Made by a program: the position numbers and the translations under genes. DNA of 64,000 bases from Methanosarcina vacuolata Z-761 (GTDB lineage Archaea > Halobacteriota > Methanosarcinia > Methanosarcinales > Methanosarcinaceae), in NCBI RefSeq assembly GCF_000969905.1, contig NZ_CP009520.1, forward strand, positions 248,001-312,000. Reading direction: 5' to 3'. Positions 9,391-18,934 of this stretch are shown in pieces. Each line of letters begins with the position of its first letter. Position 1 is the first letter of the stretch. The notes below the pieces were generated by a model, which ran no database searches, was not told the DNA's origin, and worked only from the letters and a program-made list of their open reading frames with translations.

Positions 9391-9546
9391 ACTATCCCCT
9401 GAATTTTCCTTATTTATCCGATTGAACTCCCATTAACCCTTTTAATACTGAAAAATTACTTTTAAAAGTCAAATCAGCTTTTAATTCCTTTAAAATTTCT
9501 ATAATATATCGAAGAAGTTATCTGTATTGGAATGTATTTAATTTTA

Positions 9547-10458
9547 ATGCATACTATAGAATTTGAAAGCGTATCAAAGTCTTTTTCAGAAAAGACTATT
9601 CTCGAGGATATATCGTTTTCAGTGAATCAGGGCGAGATCTTCGGGCTTCTCGGGCCAAACGGGGCGGGAAAAACCACGCTTATAAGGCTTCTTCTTGATA
9701 TTCTCAGGCCGGACTCCGGGGAAATACGCGTTTTTGGAGATTTTCTGAGCCCGGATGCAAAAAACAGAATCGGGTACCTTCCCGAAGAACGGGGGTTGTA
9801 TAAGAAAACGAGACTTCTTGATATGCTGGTTTATCTTGCACAGCTTAAAGGCGTACCAGAAAAACAGGCACATTTAAAAGCCGAATCCCTTCTCAAATCC
9901 CTGGAATTAGATCAACATAAAAACAAAAAAGTTGAAGAACTTTCCAAGGGAATGCAGCAGAAAATCCAGTTCCTTTCCGCAATTATCCATGAACCTGAAC
10001 TCTTAATCCTTGATGAACCCTTTTCCGGGCTTGACCCTGTAAATACGAAGACAGTTATGGACAGAATCCTGGGACTCAGGGCAGCAGGAAAAACAATAAT
10101 CCTCTCCACACATATGATGGAACAGGCCCAGGCACTTTGTGACAGGATCCTTATGCTTAATAAAGGCAGGAGAGTACTTTACGGTTCTGTAGATGATATC
10201 CGGAGAGAGCATGGAAAAAACTCTCTGATTGTAGAATTTGCAGAAAAAGGAGATTTGAACGCAATTCGGGAAATTTCTGGCATAAAGAAAGTAATAGAAC
10301 ATGGAAAATCGGTTGAAATTTTCCCTGAAGAAGAAATAAGCGTCCAGATCCTTCTTGAGGAGCTTGTCCAGAAAGCAAACCTCATACGTTTTGAAAAAAA
10401 GCTTCCTTCTCTTAATGAGATCTTTATTCAAACTCTGGAGAGTGCTTCCAATGAATAG
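9547..10458 (+). CDS. ABC transporter ATP-binding protein (NatA-like)
   Basis: ABC ATPase of about 303 residues. Walker A is GLLGPNGAGKTTLIR, the signature is LSKGMQQKIQ and Walker B is LLILDEPFSGLDP, followed by the His switch in ILSTHMMEQA. The C-terminal ~80 residues form the extra domain typical of drug/sodium-export type ATPases (NatA, CcmA group). The ATG at 9547 gives the family start MHTIEFESVSKSF; an in-frame ATG at 9532 is possible. The stop overlaps the start of the permease gene by 8 bp, so the two are coupled. Confidence 0.9.
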   Translation: MHTIEFESVSKSFSEKTILEDISFSVNQGEIFGLLGPNGAGKTTLIRLLLDILRPDSGEIRVFGDFLSPDAKNRIGYLPEERGLYKKTRLLDMLVYLAQLKGVPEKQAHLKAESLLKSLELDQHKNKKVEELSKGMQQKIQFLSAIIHEPELLILDEPFSGLDPVNTKTVMDRILGLRAAGKTIILSTHMMEQAQALCDRILMLNKGRRVLYGSVDDIRREHGKNSLIVEFAEKGDLNAIREISGIKKVIEHGKSVEIFPEEEISVQILLEELVQKANLIRFEKKLPSLNEIFIQTLESASNE

Positions 10459-11722
10459 TTTTTCCAAAAAAACCTTTATTGTTGCAAGGCATGAGTTCCT
10501 GAAAACAATAAAGCGTAAAGAATTTCTTTTTATGACCCTCTTCTTTCCCGTCCTGTTTGCAGGAATCAGTGTTGTTCCTGCAATGATTTCAGGTATGAGC
10601 CCAACTGAAGACCAGAGAGTAGGTTATATTGATATGACTGGCTCTTTCGAATTTCCAGAATCAATACAGAGCGAAGGCTTTTCTCTAGAGCCCTCAGAGA
10701 CAAAAACCTCAGTTGTAGAATTTGTAATGTACAGGGACATTTCCGATGCAAGTCAAGCCTTACAGGCAGGAAAGATTTCTTCCTACCTCGTTATTCCTGA
10801 AGACTTTCTTAAAACCGGAACAATAGAACTGTATAGCCTTGAAAAAGAATCATCTATGCAAAATATGGGGCTGTCCTCCGGACTCTCGAATATCGTTATT
10901 ACTTCCCTCCTTAAGGACAAAGTGGACGAGCTAACTCTCAACAGGGTCCAGGATCCGGTTAACATCAAGTTTTATAATGTGGGAGAGACCGGAGAGTCTT
11001 CTGAGCAGGGTATTAATGATATCTTTGCCAGCTTTGGTCTTCCTTTTCTTACAGCTTTTTTCCTCTTCTTCAGCATTTTTTCATCATCCGGCTTTCTGCT
11101 TCGCGGAGTTGCCGAAGAAAAAGAAAATAGGATTATAGAAATTTTGTTGTCCTCGGCAACTCCTTTTGAAATCCTTACAGGCAAGATCTTTGGCCTTGGC
11201 GCAGTCGGCCTTCTGCAGGTTGTAATCTGGCTTGCGGTAATATCGCTCAGTAGCGGGTATGCCCTTACTGTAAAAATCGAGCCTGTTACTCTCTTCCTTG
11301 CTGTCATTTATTTCATATTTGGTTTCCTATTTTTTGCCAGTGTGATGGCAGGAATCGGGGCTATCACCAGTTCCCTTCAGGAGAGCCAGCAAATTGCAGG
11401 AATTTTTACGTTTGTAGCTGCATTTCCCCTCATATTCGTGCAAATGATCGTTACAAGCCCGAACAGCTTATTTTCAGTCTTTCTTTCTCTCTTTCCCATT
11501 AGTGCGCCTGTAGCCATGCTTGCCAGGATGGGAACTACATCTGTGCCTCTTTACCAGATCCTTGCCAGCATCTTCATCCTGTTGATTTCGGTTTATGTTG
11601 TGATCCTGCTTTCCAGCCGGATTTTCAGGACTTATCTACTCATGTACGGGAAAAGACCGAAAGTAAAGGAAATATGGAAGAATATATGGACGGAATCCAG
11701 ATCAATGAACAAAGGAACCTAA
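10451..11722 (+). CDS. ABC-2 type permease (NatB-like)
   Basis: A 423-residue permease starting with ATG at 10451, inside the end of the ATPase gene. It has one N-terminal helix (EFLFMTLFFPVLFAGISVVPA), a ~170-residue extracytoplasmic domain and five to six C-terminal helices. RGVAEEKENRIIEILLSSATPFEILTGKI is the conserved cytoplasmic coupling loop of NatB/ABC-2 exporters. With the ATPase it should form an efflux system for ions or small molecules. The substrate cannot be read from the sequence. Confidence 0.9.
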   Translation: MNSFSKKTFIVARHEFLKTIKRKEFLFMTLFFPVLFAGISVVPAMISGMSPTEDQRVGYIDMTGSFEFPESIQSEGFSLEPSETKTSVVEFVMYRDISDASQALQAGKISSYLVIPEDFLKTGTIELYSLEKESSMQNMGLSSGLSNIVITSLLKDKVDELTLNRVQDPVNIKFYNVGETGESSEQGINDIFASFGLPFLTAFFLFFSIFSSSGFLLRGVAEEKENRIIEILLSSATPFEILTGKIFGLGAVGLLQVVIWLAVISLSSGYALTVKIEPVTLFLAVIYFIFGFLFFASVMAGIGAITSSLQESQQIAGIFTFVAAFPLIFVQMIVTSPNSLFSVFLSLFPISAPVAMLARMGTTSVPLYQILASIFILLISVYVVILLSSRIFRTYLLMYGKRPKVKEIWKNIWTESRSMNKGT

Positions 11723-11730
11723 TGCCACAC

Positions 11731-11775
11731 ATAATAATTGGTCAAATAATAATTGGTCAAATAATAACTGGTCAA
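11731..11775. repeat. Tandem repeat, 15-bp unit x3
   Basis: Three copies of ATAATAATTGGTCAA (the third has one change) lie directly after the permease stop codon. The remaining sequence to 11980 shows nothing recognisable. Confidence 0.8.
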
Positions 11776-11980
11776 ATAAACTAGAGTTTTATCAACAGGA
11801 TTTTATAATATTGAGTACATAGTATAAATTGGTTCATAGGGGAGTAGCTGTGAAATGGAGGGAAATACCGGACAGCTTCAAAACTGATCCAGTAATAAAC
11901 TTCATTGACATAGAATAAACCTTGTGAACCACCTAACTGATTTTAATTCAACTTTTGTTCAATGCCTAAATTTTGCGAAT

Positions 11981-12146
11981 TCTGTATCTACGAATCCTGA
12001 ATCTACGAATCCTGAATCTACGAATCCTGAATCTACGAATCCTGTATCTACAAATCCTGAATCTACGAATCCTGAATCTACGAATCCTGAATCTACGAAT
12101 CCTATATCTATGAATCCTGTATCTACAAATCCTGAATCTACGAATA
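11981..12146. repeat. Tandem repeat, 15-bp unit x11
   Basis: About eleven copies of CGAATCCTGAATCTA, some with GTATCTA or a CAAATCC variant. Because 15 is a multiple of three, the tract keeps a frame open (TNPES repeats, 11924-12214). It has no ribosome-binding site or non-repeat domain, so it is treated as non-coding. Confidence 0.85.
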
Positions 12147-12330
12147 GATCCTTTTTTCAGCCTTCTTTATCTATCCTCTACTGTTTTGTCCACTATTTTT
12201 TACTTCTGCGGTGAGTACAGCAGTCTCTCGGTTTCTACAGCAATTTTATTCTTTGCCCCAGATTTTTTTCTTTGCCCTGGATAATCGTGAATATTCCCTG
12301 TGATAATGCAGGTGCCATATTTTACATGGG

Positions 12331-12410
12331 AAAATATGGCTTTACGTAAGAAAAAATGGCTTTATATGGGAAAACATGGCTTTATATGGGAAAACATGGC
12401 TTTACATGAG
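12331..12410. repeat. Tandem repeat, 20-bp unit x4
   Basis: Four copies of AAAACATGGCTTTATATGGG, diverging slightly. The last one overlaps the 3' end of the small membrane-protein gene at 12382 on the other strand. The C-terminal residues of that protein (SHVKPCFPI) are therefore encoded by repeat DNA. Confidence 0.8.
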
Positions 12411-12645
12411 ATGCTGTAGCACCGATTGCAATCAACAGAAAAAGCATAACTATGAATCTGAAATAAGTAGGGTGTGATACTTTCAATTTACTTTCAATAG
12501 GATCCGCAATTGCAGGAATTGACATACTACTTATCAGAATAGAGAATATACCAGGGAGAATCTCACCTTGAAAGATCAATGCCATTCCTACAAACAAAAA
12601 ATAAGCACCAATGGCATATCGAATAATGTTTATCAAAATAAACAT
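12382..12645 (-). CDS. Small membrane protein, unknown function
   Basis: An 87-residue protein with two or three hydrophobic segments: AIGAYFLFVGMALIFQG, GIFSILISSMSIPAIA and FRFIVMLFLLIAIGATA. I do not recognise the family. The last ~10 residues come from the 20-bp tandem repeat, so the original C-terminus may have been replaced. No clear ribosome-binding site precedes the ATG. It has no operon partner. Confidence 0.5.
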   Translation of the reverse strand: MFILINIIRYAIGAYFLFVGMALIFQGEILPGIFSILISSMSIPAIADPIESKLKVSHPTYFRFIVMLFLLIAIGATASHVKPCFPI

Positions 12646-13023
12646 TTTGTATCTGTGTTCATCTATTCTATCACCCTCACAATGAGTCGCAATTTTCTAA
12701 AACTTGTGGCACCTCATATTGAATATGAAGTGAGGCTGGAGCACTGCAGTAGGGCTGCGATTGTGAATTAGATTCTTTCCCTTCGTTTTTGCTGCCCTCA
12801 GATTGCATATATAAACAAGCACATTAGACATTAACAGTAAAGGCACATTTTGGGCAGTTGAATATGTAATTCTATTGAGTTTTCATTTCAACCACGTAAG
12901 TCTCACTTTTCACAGGTTGCAGCAAGCCGATAGCAGCAAGTATTTTCCATATTTTCTACTTTTATCTACGACTATTTATACTTTCTAGCAGGCCCTTTAT
13001 GAGGTCTCCTAAAATTTCGAGAC
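12646..13023. other. Gene-free gap with a dispersed repeat
   Basis: No gene is seen. A ~31-bp stretch beginning CTATTGAGTTTTCATTTC at about 12875 is nearly the same as one at about 56294. Otherwise the gap is AT-rich with no structure I can name. Confidence 0.4.
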
Positions 13024-14595
13024 TTATGAAAGTTCTGCTTGAATACAGACTGGAGCGATATAGTTTACCACCTGGAGAGCAATGCTCTCAATGAAGTTTC
13101 GGATACTCCAGGGAATCTTATCAAGGGTATGGGAGGCGAAGTTCAGGCTGCCCACAATCTCTCCTCTATAGTTAAGAGGAATTATGGCAACAGATTTTAT
13201 TCCTTCCCTCTTTACTGCGTCAACCATTGTATCGGAGTAGAACTCCAGTGAGTATATGGGCTTTCCAATCAAAATTTGCCTTGCCTCCAGAGAATCTGCC
13301 TTATATCTGGAAACTGTTTCTCTAAACTCGAGGGAAATTCCCCTATATGAAACCAGGTTTAGCTGGTCCAGGAGTTCGTCCTTGAGGTATATAACCCCTA
13401 CATCAAGTCCGTTTATTTGAAGGCAGGAATCAAGAACCAGGTTGAGTATTGTCTGGAGGTTCCAGGTAGTACTCAGTTCCTTTCCGAGTTCTCGCTGGAT
13501 CTCAAGCATTTTATGGGCTTCTTTCCTTTCTGTAATATCAACTACAAGGCCCTGGAAATGAGTTACTTTTCCTTCCTCATCTCTCTGGATAAAAGTTTTC
13601 TCTTCTACCCAGAGCATTTTTCCATCCCCCGTAAAAATTCTATATTCAACGTCGAAGTAATCCTGTTTCTCTGCAATGTTGCGTTTGAGGGTTTCAATAA
13701 CTGGGCCTATATCATCTTTGTGAATAATGCTATTGTAAGGGATTTTTCCTGAAGTAAAATCTTCTACTCTATATCCGAACTTAGTTATGTTTTCTGAAAC
13801 GTACACTGTTGGCAGGTTTTCTTTGTTTTCCCACAAAAAAGCTACTGCCTGGCTGTTATTTATTATAGTTCTCAAGAGTTTCTGAGTCTCCAAAGACTTT
13901 CGGAGAGCTTCTTCGCTCTCTTTTCTCTCAGTTACGTCCAGCACAAGCCCTTGAAAGTGAGTCACTTTTCCGTCAGGACTTCGCTGAATAAATGCCCTTT
14001 CATTTACCCAGTGGAGATCGCCAACTTTTGTAAAGATTCTGTACTCTATATTGAAGTCAACTTCACCTCTCCGGATACGCTCTTTAAGCGAATCCTCCAC
14101 TCTCTTCAGGTCATCAGGGTGGATAATATCTCCATACAGGACCCTGCCTGAAATAAAGTCCTCCACTGTGTACCCAAACTGGACCACATTTTCAGAGACA
14201 AACTCAGAAGGCCATTTTTCTTCATTTTTCCAGAGAAATACCACTGCAGGACTGTTATTTACAACTGTCCTGATTATTTCCTGCATCTCAAGGACAGAAA
14301 GTAAATCCACAATTCCTATTGCTGCAATAACCTTCCCGTCCTCTGAGAAAATTGGAGAAACAACCACGTTCCTGCCAAGATACGTGCCTTCCTTGGGCAC
14401 TCCACGTATGGTTTCGCCGGTCCTGAGCACCTCTTCGAGTACAGGGCCCGTATATTTTCTATCAAGGATTTGACCTTTCTCCAGGCGAAGTCCCTTTCGA
14501 TTGAGGCTCCGGATAGTAGTTGGAAGCCCAACAAGAGAGTGTACTGCGACCGCTATAGGCTCAAGTTCATCAGATCCCGCATCTTCAGATATTAA
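13024..14595 (-). CDS. DUF2111-PAS-PAS-GAF sensor protein, start damaged or non-standard
   Basis: Domain order: DUF2111 (14595 to about 14290), two PAS/PAC units ending in FQGLVLDVTERK and FQGLVVDITERK, then a C-terminal GAF domain (LELNLVLDSCLQINGLDVG region). DUF2111 is a methanogen sensor domain; its core here is AVAVHSLVGLPTTIRSL and VLEEVLRTGETIRGV. The first standard start in frame, GTG at 14430, would cut this domain in half. The coding frame clearly continues up to about 14595. A GTG at 14612 behind a GGGGG tract would begin MKELLI but hits a stop after six codons. A small frameshift near 14592 or a rare start codon is likely. There is no histidine kinase domain, so it probably signals to a partner. 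Confidence 0.75.
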   Translation of the reverse strand, partial: LISEDAGSDELEPIAVAVHSLVGLPTTIRSLNRKGLRLEKGQILDRKYTGPVLEEVLRTGETIRGVPKEGTYLGRNVVVSPIFSEDGKVIAAIGIVDLLSVLEMQEIIRTVVNNSPAVVFLWKNEEKWPSEFVSENVVQFGYTVEDFISGRVLYGDIIHPDDLKRVEDSLKERIRRGEVDFNIEYRIFTKVGDLHWVNERAFIQRSPDGKVTHFQGLVLDVTERKESEEALRKSLETQKLLRTIINNSQAVAFLWENKENLPTVYVSENITKFGYRVEDFTSGKIPYNSIIHKDDIGPVIETLKRNIAEKQDYFDVEYRIFTGDGKMLWVEEKTFIQRDEEGKVTHFQGLVVDITERKEAHKMLEIQRELGKELSTTWNLQTILNLVLDSCLQINGLDVGVIYLKDELLDQLNLVSYRGISLEFRETVSRYKADSLEARQILIGKPIYSLEFYSDTMVDAVKREGIKSVAIIPLNYRGEIVGSLNFASHTLDKIPWSIRNFIESIALQVVNYIAPVCIQAELS

Positions 14596-14715
14596 ATAAG
14601 TAATTCTTTCACCCCCAGAGATCCTGAAATTCTTAAACGTAAAAAGATCGAAGAATTTTCAGCAAGAAGAACTAAGATCTTAACCCTTTATATGTCTTTT
14701 TTTCCTTATTTTAAG

Positions 14716-14844
14716 ACATTTTTAGTGGTAAACATTTTTAGTGGTAATACATTTTTAGTGGTAAACATTTTTAGTGGTAAACATTTTTAGTGGTAACCAT
14801 TTTTAGTGGTAATACATTTTTAGTGATAATACATTTTTAGTGGC
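14716..14844. repeat. Tandem repeat, 16-19-bp unit
   Basis: About eight copies of ACATTTTTAGTGGTAA, with a variable 0-3 bp linker. They lie in the ~550-bp divergent gap between the sensor gene and trmG10. The remainder of the gap (14845-15151) contains an AT-rich box near 14867-14876 and no gene. Confidence 0.8.
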
Positions 14845-15151
14845 TATATATTAGTCTTAATTTATATAATTTTGATTTTTCTCAAATTTCCAGATTCCAA
14901 GTTTCTTTGAGACTGTTCTTTTCTGGTTTCCATCCGGTTCTTGATCACGGTTTCTTGGCAGGTAGTTTTCTAGCCTGCGCGGAAACGTAACAGTTACAGG
15001 AATTTTGGTGTCCGTGAAGAGGATACAAATCATCAGTTACTTTTAATAACTACTTTCACGTTTCACGCACGGAGTTTTGTATTTACTTCCACACTGTAAT
15101 GGTGCGGATGTTATTTCCAATTTATAATCATCAACCTATTCCCGATCACCA

Positions 15152-16219
15152 ATGTTATACGCTTTTGAACTTTCTGGAGAACATGAAGAACTGCCCGTTG
15201 CCGAAGTATTTGCCTGTCTCAAAATTGAAGGACTTGATTTTCGGGCCCATACTATTATTGACCAGTGCCTGGTAGTGGAAATAACTGGCAAACAAGAGGA
15301 TGTGGAAAAAATCCTTCGAGGCCCGATAACTGACAGACTGGCAATGACCCACCATATCCTGAAGGTCGTTGGGATTACCGAAAATACGCCGGATGCAATC
15401 CTGAACCTTGCAGAAGCCTTTGATTTATCAGGCTACATAAAGGAAGGGCAAAGTTTTGTGGTCAGAGCAAAGCGAATCAAACATCATGTGGATTTTCCGG
15501 GCGAGTTTCTGGAACAGAAAGTCGGAGGATGTATTTACAGGAAAGGCTTCAGGGCAAACCTGAAAACCCCTGACGTGGAATTCAGAGTGATCCTGAGTGA
15601 AAAAGCTGTATTAGGAATTCTCCTGTCCTCTATCGACAGAAGTGCATATGAAGCCAGAACTCCCCAGAATAAACCTTTTTTCCATCCCGGTGTCCTTATG
15701 CCGAGAGTTGCACGCGCCCTTGCAAATCTCTCTGGAATAAAGCCAGGAGAACTCTTTCTGGACCTATTTTGCGGCACGGCAGGAATTCTTGTTGAAGCCG
15801 GGCTTATGGGAGCAAGGGTTATAGGAATTGATGCCCAGGAAAAACTTGTTACGGGTGCCCATATGAACCTTGAAGCCTTTAAACTGGATTATGCCCTGAT
15901 GGAAGGAGATGCCTGCAGGGTTCCGTTAAAGGAAGAAACAATAAATGCAGTCGTCACTGACCCACCCTACGGTAGATCGGCAGCAATTCTCGGCGGGTCC
16001 CTGGAAGAACTTTATTCCTGCGCTCTTAGTGAGATTGAGCGTGTCCTTAAGCCTGGAGGCATCGCAGTTGTAGTTTCGGATAAAGCTGCAGCGGAATACG
16101 GAGAAAAGGCAGGGCTTAAGGTTCTTAAGATTTACTCCCAGAGAGTACATCGAAGCCTTACCCGGACAATAACTGTTTTTCAGAAAGAATTGAAGAATGA
16201 GAATGGCAAACGGGAATGA
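15152..16219 (+). CDS. tRNA (guanine-10-N2) methyltransferase TrmG10
   Basis: A 355-residue protein with an N-terminal THUMP domain and a C-terminal Rossmann methyltransferase domain. The SAM site is LFLDLFCGTAGILVEAGLMGARVIGID and the catalytic motif is TDPPYGRSA, typical of N2-guanine methyltransferases. Archaeal TrmG10 makes m2G/m2,2G at position 10 of tRNA. The length agrees with the family. The final residues (KNENGKRE) are encoded by the first unit of a 26-bp tandem repeat, so the tail is not conserved sequence. Confidence 0.9.
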   Translation: MLYAFELSGEHEELPVAEVFACLKIEGLDFRAHTIIDQCLVVEITGKQEDVEKILRGPITDRLAMTHHILKVVGITENTPDAILNLAEAFDLSGYIKEGQSFVVRAKRIKHHVDFPGEFLEQKVGGCIYRKGFRANLKTPDVEFRVILSEKAVLGILLSSIDRSAYEARTPQNKPFFHPGVLMPRVARALANLSGIKPGELFLDLFCGTAGILVEAGLMGARVIGIDAQEKLVTGAHMNLEAFKLDYALMEGDACRVPLKEETINAVVTDPPYGRSAAILGGSLEELYSCALSEIERVLKPGGIAVVVSDKAAAEYGEKAGLKVLKIYSQRVHRSLTRTITVFQKELKNENGKRE

Positions 16220-16295
16220 AAAATGAGAATAGTAAACTGGAATGAAGAATGAGAATGTCAAACTGGAATGAAGAATGAGAATAGTAAACGGGAAT
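16192..16295. repeat. Tandem repeat, 26-bp unit x4
   Basis: Four units beginning GAAGAATGAGAATRG and ending GGAAT, at 16192, 16218, 16244 and 16270, plus a partial fifth. The first unit contains the trmG10 stop codon. No gene lies between here and 16557. Confidence 0.85.
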
Positions 16296-16556
16296 GAAGA
16301 ATCAAATCTGCATTCAGTAGGTAATCTGTAACCTGTTTTTCGCGATAGTTTTATTGATCTCGTTTTTGTTGGAAAACACATTATCCATGACGCGAAATAT
16401 TATTGCAAGCAGCACCTTTGTTTATTAATGGGGCAAAATTGCAAAAAACTATAACAAGTTGCAAAACTGGAAAGAATTACAAAAACTGGTAATCTTTTCT
16501 ACCTGCAAGTTGTATAAATATTACGAGGAAGTAATTGACCTGAAAAGAGTGATCCT

Positions 16557-17816
16557 ATGGCATTGCCCCCGTTAAAAGACCGAAGCCGTGGTTATGAATT
16601 TGCGGCAAGCGAATATAATCTTATTTTTAGAATGGAAAATACGGGTTATGTCAGGTACAAAGACAAGGAAAAAGGAATCTTCTATCTTGATCCTTCACCT
16701 TATTATAATGACCCTAAAAGCCAGATTTACGCAGTAAAAAGCGGGGAATTTCCACCAAAGGACAGATTAATAGAAGTTGCTGTGACGGAAACTGAAACAT
16801 TTTATGAACTTAAAGGGCAGGAACTTGATCCAGTTTTAGTTAAATATACAATTGGCTGGAAATACATAAATCCAAATAAAATTCGGGGTAAAGACTTAGC
16901 AAGTACTGAAGAGTTTTTGGAGTTTTTATCAACTCCTGTGAAAAACCCCAATTTTTACAACATTGAGGATTTTCGATATTGTTTGGGTATGTGTGCAATC
17001 TCAGCCCCTCAAATAACAGACCTTGAGAAAGGCGGAGTAAATACCGTAGCCCTGGACACTCATCGGGACAGGCAGAAATGGGCTGCGTTTAAGCGGATAT
17101 TAGGAATTGTTCCTCAAGAATTTCGGCAGCCTTCCTCCAAGAACTTTTATAAGTTTCTTGAAAACAGCGAGGAAATTTATCCTCTTAACAGCCGTGAAGT
17201 TAATTTATCCTATTTTAATGTGACCGACGTGCCTATTCACCTTCCAATTCCTTTGAACATGGCATTTAAAACACACGGAGAATATAAACAGAGTTTTGAA
17301 GAATACCTGCCTGTAGCAAGGGCATACATGATTAATTCTCTTCTATTTCAGCCATATGTTCCTGAAAAAATAGAAAAAAGAATGGAAAATGCAATGTATT
17401 TCATTCTGGAGGAAATATCTTCAAGGGAAGATATGCCATATTATCAGGACATAGGATCGGTTATTCCGAAATTAGCTACTTCCTTTGCCAGACTTAATTT
17501 TAAATCCTGGGTAACACTTAATGATTTGAAATCAAGTACAGGACTCTGGTCATATGTAATGGACGGGTCAAGACATAACACAAGTGAACTTAATAAAATA
17601 TCAACAGACTATCTGTATAGATTGTCTCCTGAAGCAGAAATCCTGCTTAAAGAAATAACAGAACTGGACGACGCAGGAGTGCCTCTTTTATTAAGTACTG
17701 TTAAGAGTTATACAAAGCTGTTTGATTTTACTTTTGATAATGCTTTAAGAAAGCTGAAGGTAAACGGATCTATATATTTCCCAAGCGGTGAAAAGATAGG
17801 GCTTGTTCATTATTAA
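16557..17816 (+). CDS. Unknown 419-residue protein
   Basis: I do not recognise this protein. It starts with ATG (MALPPLKDRSRGYEFAAS) and is well expressed by composition: mixed, soluble, without signal peptide or membrane segment. The last ~70 residues (EILLKEITELDDAG to LRKLKVNGSIYFPSG) look like a winged helix, a DNA-binding fold. The middle has KNPNFYNIEDFRYCLGMCAISAPQI. A winged helix at the end recalls DNA replication or regulatory proteins, but no ATPase motif is present. It is a single gene with free intergenic DNA on both sides. Confidence 0.8.
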   Translation: MALPPLKDRSRGYEFAASEYNLIFRMENTGYVRYKDKEKGIFYLDPSPYYNDPKSQIYAVKSGEFPPKDRLIEVAVTETETFYELKGQELDPVLVKYTIGWKYINPNKIRGKDLASTEEFLEFLSTPVKNPNFYNIEDFRYCLGMCAISAPQITDLEKGGVNTVALDTHRDRQKWAAFKRILGIVPQEFRQPSSKNFYKFLENSEEIYPLNSREVNLSYFNVTDVPIHLPIPLNMAFKTHGEYKQSFEEYLPVARAYMINSLLFQPYVPEKIEKRMENAMYFILEEISSREDMPYYQDIGSVIPKLATSFARLNFKSWVTLNDLKSSTGLWSYVMDGSRHNTSELNKISTDYLYRLSPEAEILLKEITELDDAGVPLLLSTVKSYTKLFDFTFDNALRKLKVNGSIYFPSGEKIGLVHY

Positions 17817-18116
17817 TTTTCATCTTACTCTATCGATGTTTATTGATTTTAACAATTATTCAGCTTAGGTTAAAGTCAATTCCCCGCTAATGATTTCAAC
17901 TTAGTTGAGATTCAAACACCAACCAGCGAAAATAAAAAAAGGGAACCAACAGCTAATAATTGCGGAAAATTAATTTAGAGGGATATGCTTATTGAATTTA
18001 ATTAAAGAAGGGTATTTATATCGTTTTACTTACGATAAATACTAAGCAAGTATACTCGAAAAAAAGTAAAATCAAAATGAAATTCGAAACATTAAGAATC
18101 CCTGTAAAGGCACTTT
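17817..18116. other. Convergent gap without a gene
   Basis: The gap between the unknown gene and truA (minus strand) is AT-rich. It contains several in-frame stops and no repeat or RNA gene that I can see. Confidence 0.4.
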
Positions 18117-18926
18117 TTACTCATGGGAGATCAGTTCTTCCAGCACTTCTGCCATAACCCTGTGTCTGAGGATACGTTTCTGGTTCTGCTCGCTTGCTCT
18201 CCTGATAGAATAACTGTCTTCAATCCATTCTATTTTCTCGTTATAATTAACTTTCAGAAGGGTCAATCCATATGCAGGAGCAGGCTCGATACCTTCTTCA
18301 TAAATATCCGGATTCAGCATCTGGAGCAGCCAATCGGTATCACGCACCCCGTTGCCTATCATGGAAAGGGCGGTTACGATTTTCCGGACCATATTCCAGA
18401 GGAAACTATTTCCAACAACATCGATTTTTATAAGCTCTCCATCTATTCGGGCATCGATCCTTTCTATGGTTCGAACCGTACTTTTTTCTCCATTGGTTCG
18501 CGAAAAGTTTTCAAAATCGTGCGTCCCAAGCAGAAATTTAGAAGCTTCCCTGATTTTGGAGATATCATACTCTCTTCCGCTCATTACATAGCGGTAGTGT
18601 CTGGAAATCGCATCTCTTCTGGCATCAAAGCTTAGGGGCACTTCCGCGTGAGCCCAGACCCAGATTCCCGAGGGAAGTTCGGAATTTATTACTCTTGGAA
18701 TTGCCAGGTTCATTTTATCCGTGTCAAAAGCGAAAACCTGTCCAAGGGCATGAACCCCGGCATCGGTTCTGCCAGCGCAGATATAATTCGCAGACTTGGG
18801 GCTTTCTATAATCCCGAGATTCCGAAGAGCCTTGAAGAGTTCTCCCTCCACAGTCTCGACATTGGGCTGGATCTGGGAGCCGTGAAACTCGGTGCCTATG
18901 TATGCAAGTTTTAAAGCGACTCTCAT
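18117..18926 (-). CDS. truA: tRNA pseudouridine synthase A
   Basis: A 269-residue TruA. The catalytic Asp is D55 in CAGRTDAGVHALGQV. Other conserved stretches are YIGTEFHGSQIQP at the N-terminus, SRHYRYVM, and FLWNMVRKIVTAL. TruA makes pseudouridine at positions 38-40 of the tRNA anticodon arm. It lies 8 bp after the gene for a membrane-bound HTH protein, so the two are likely cotranscribed. Confidence 0.95.
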   Translation of the reverse strand: MRVALKLAYIGTEFHGSQIQPNVETVEGELFKALRNLGIIESPKSANYICAGRTDAGVHALGQVFAFDTDKMNLAIPRVINSELPSGIWVWAHAEVPLSFDARRDAISRHYRYVMSGREYDISKIREASKFLLGTHDFENFSRTNGEKSTVRTIERIDARIDGELIKIDVVGNSFLWNMVRKIVTALSMIGNGVRDTDWLLQMLNPDIYEEGIEPAPAYGLTLLKVNYNEKIEWIEDSYSIRRASEQNQKRILRHRVMAEVLEELISHE

Positions 18927-18934
18927 AAGAATCT

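Noticed and set aside
11924-12214. 96-residue frame of TNPES repeats
   Set aside because: Kept open by a 15-bp tandem repeat; no start signal or domain.
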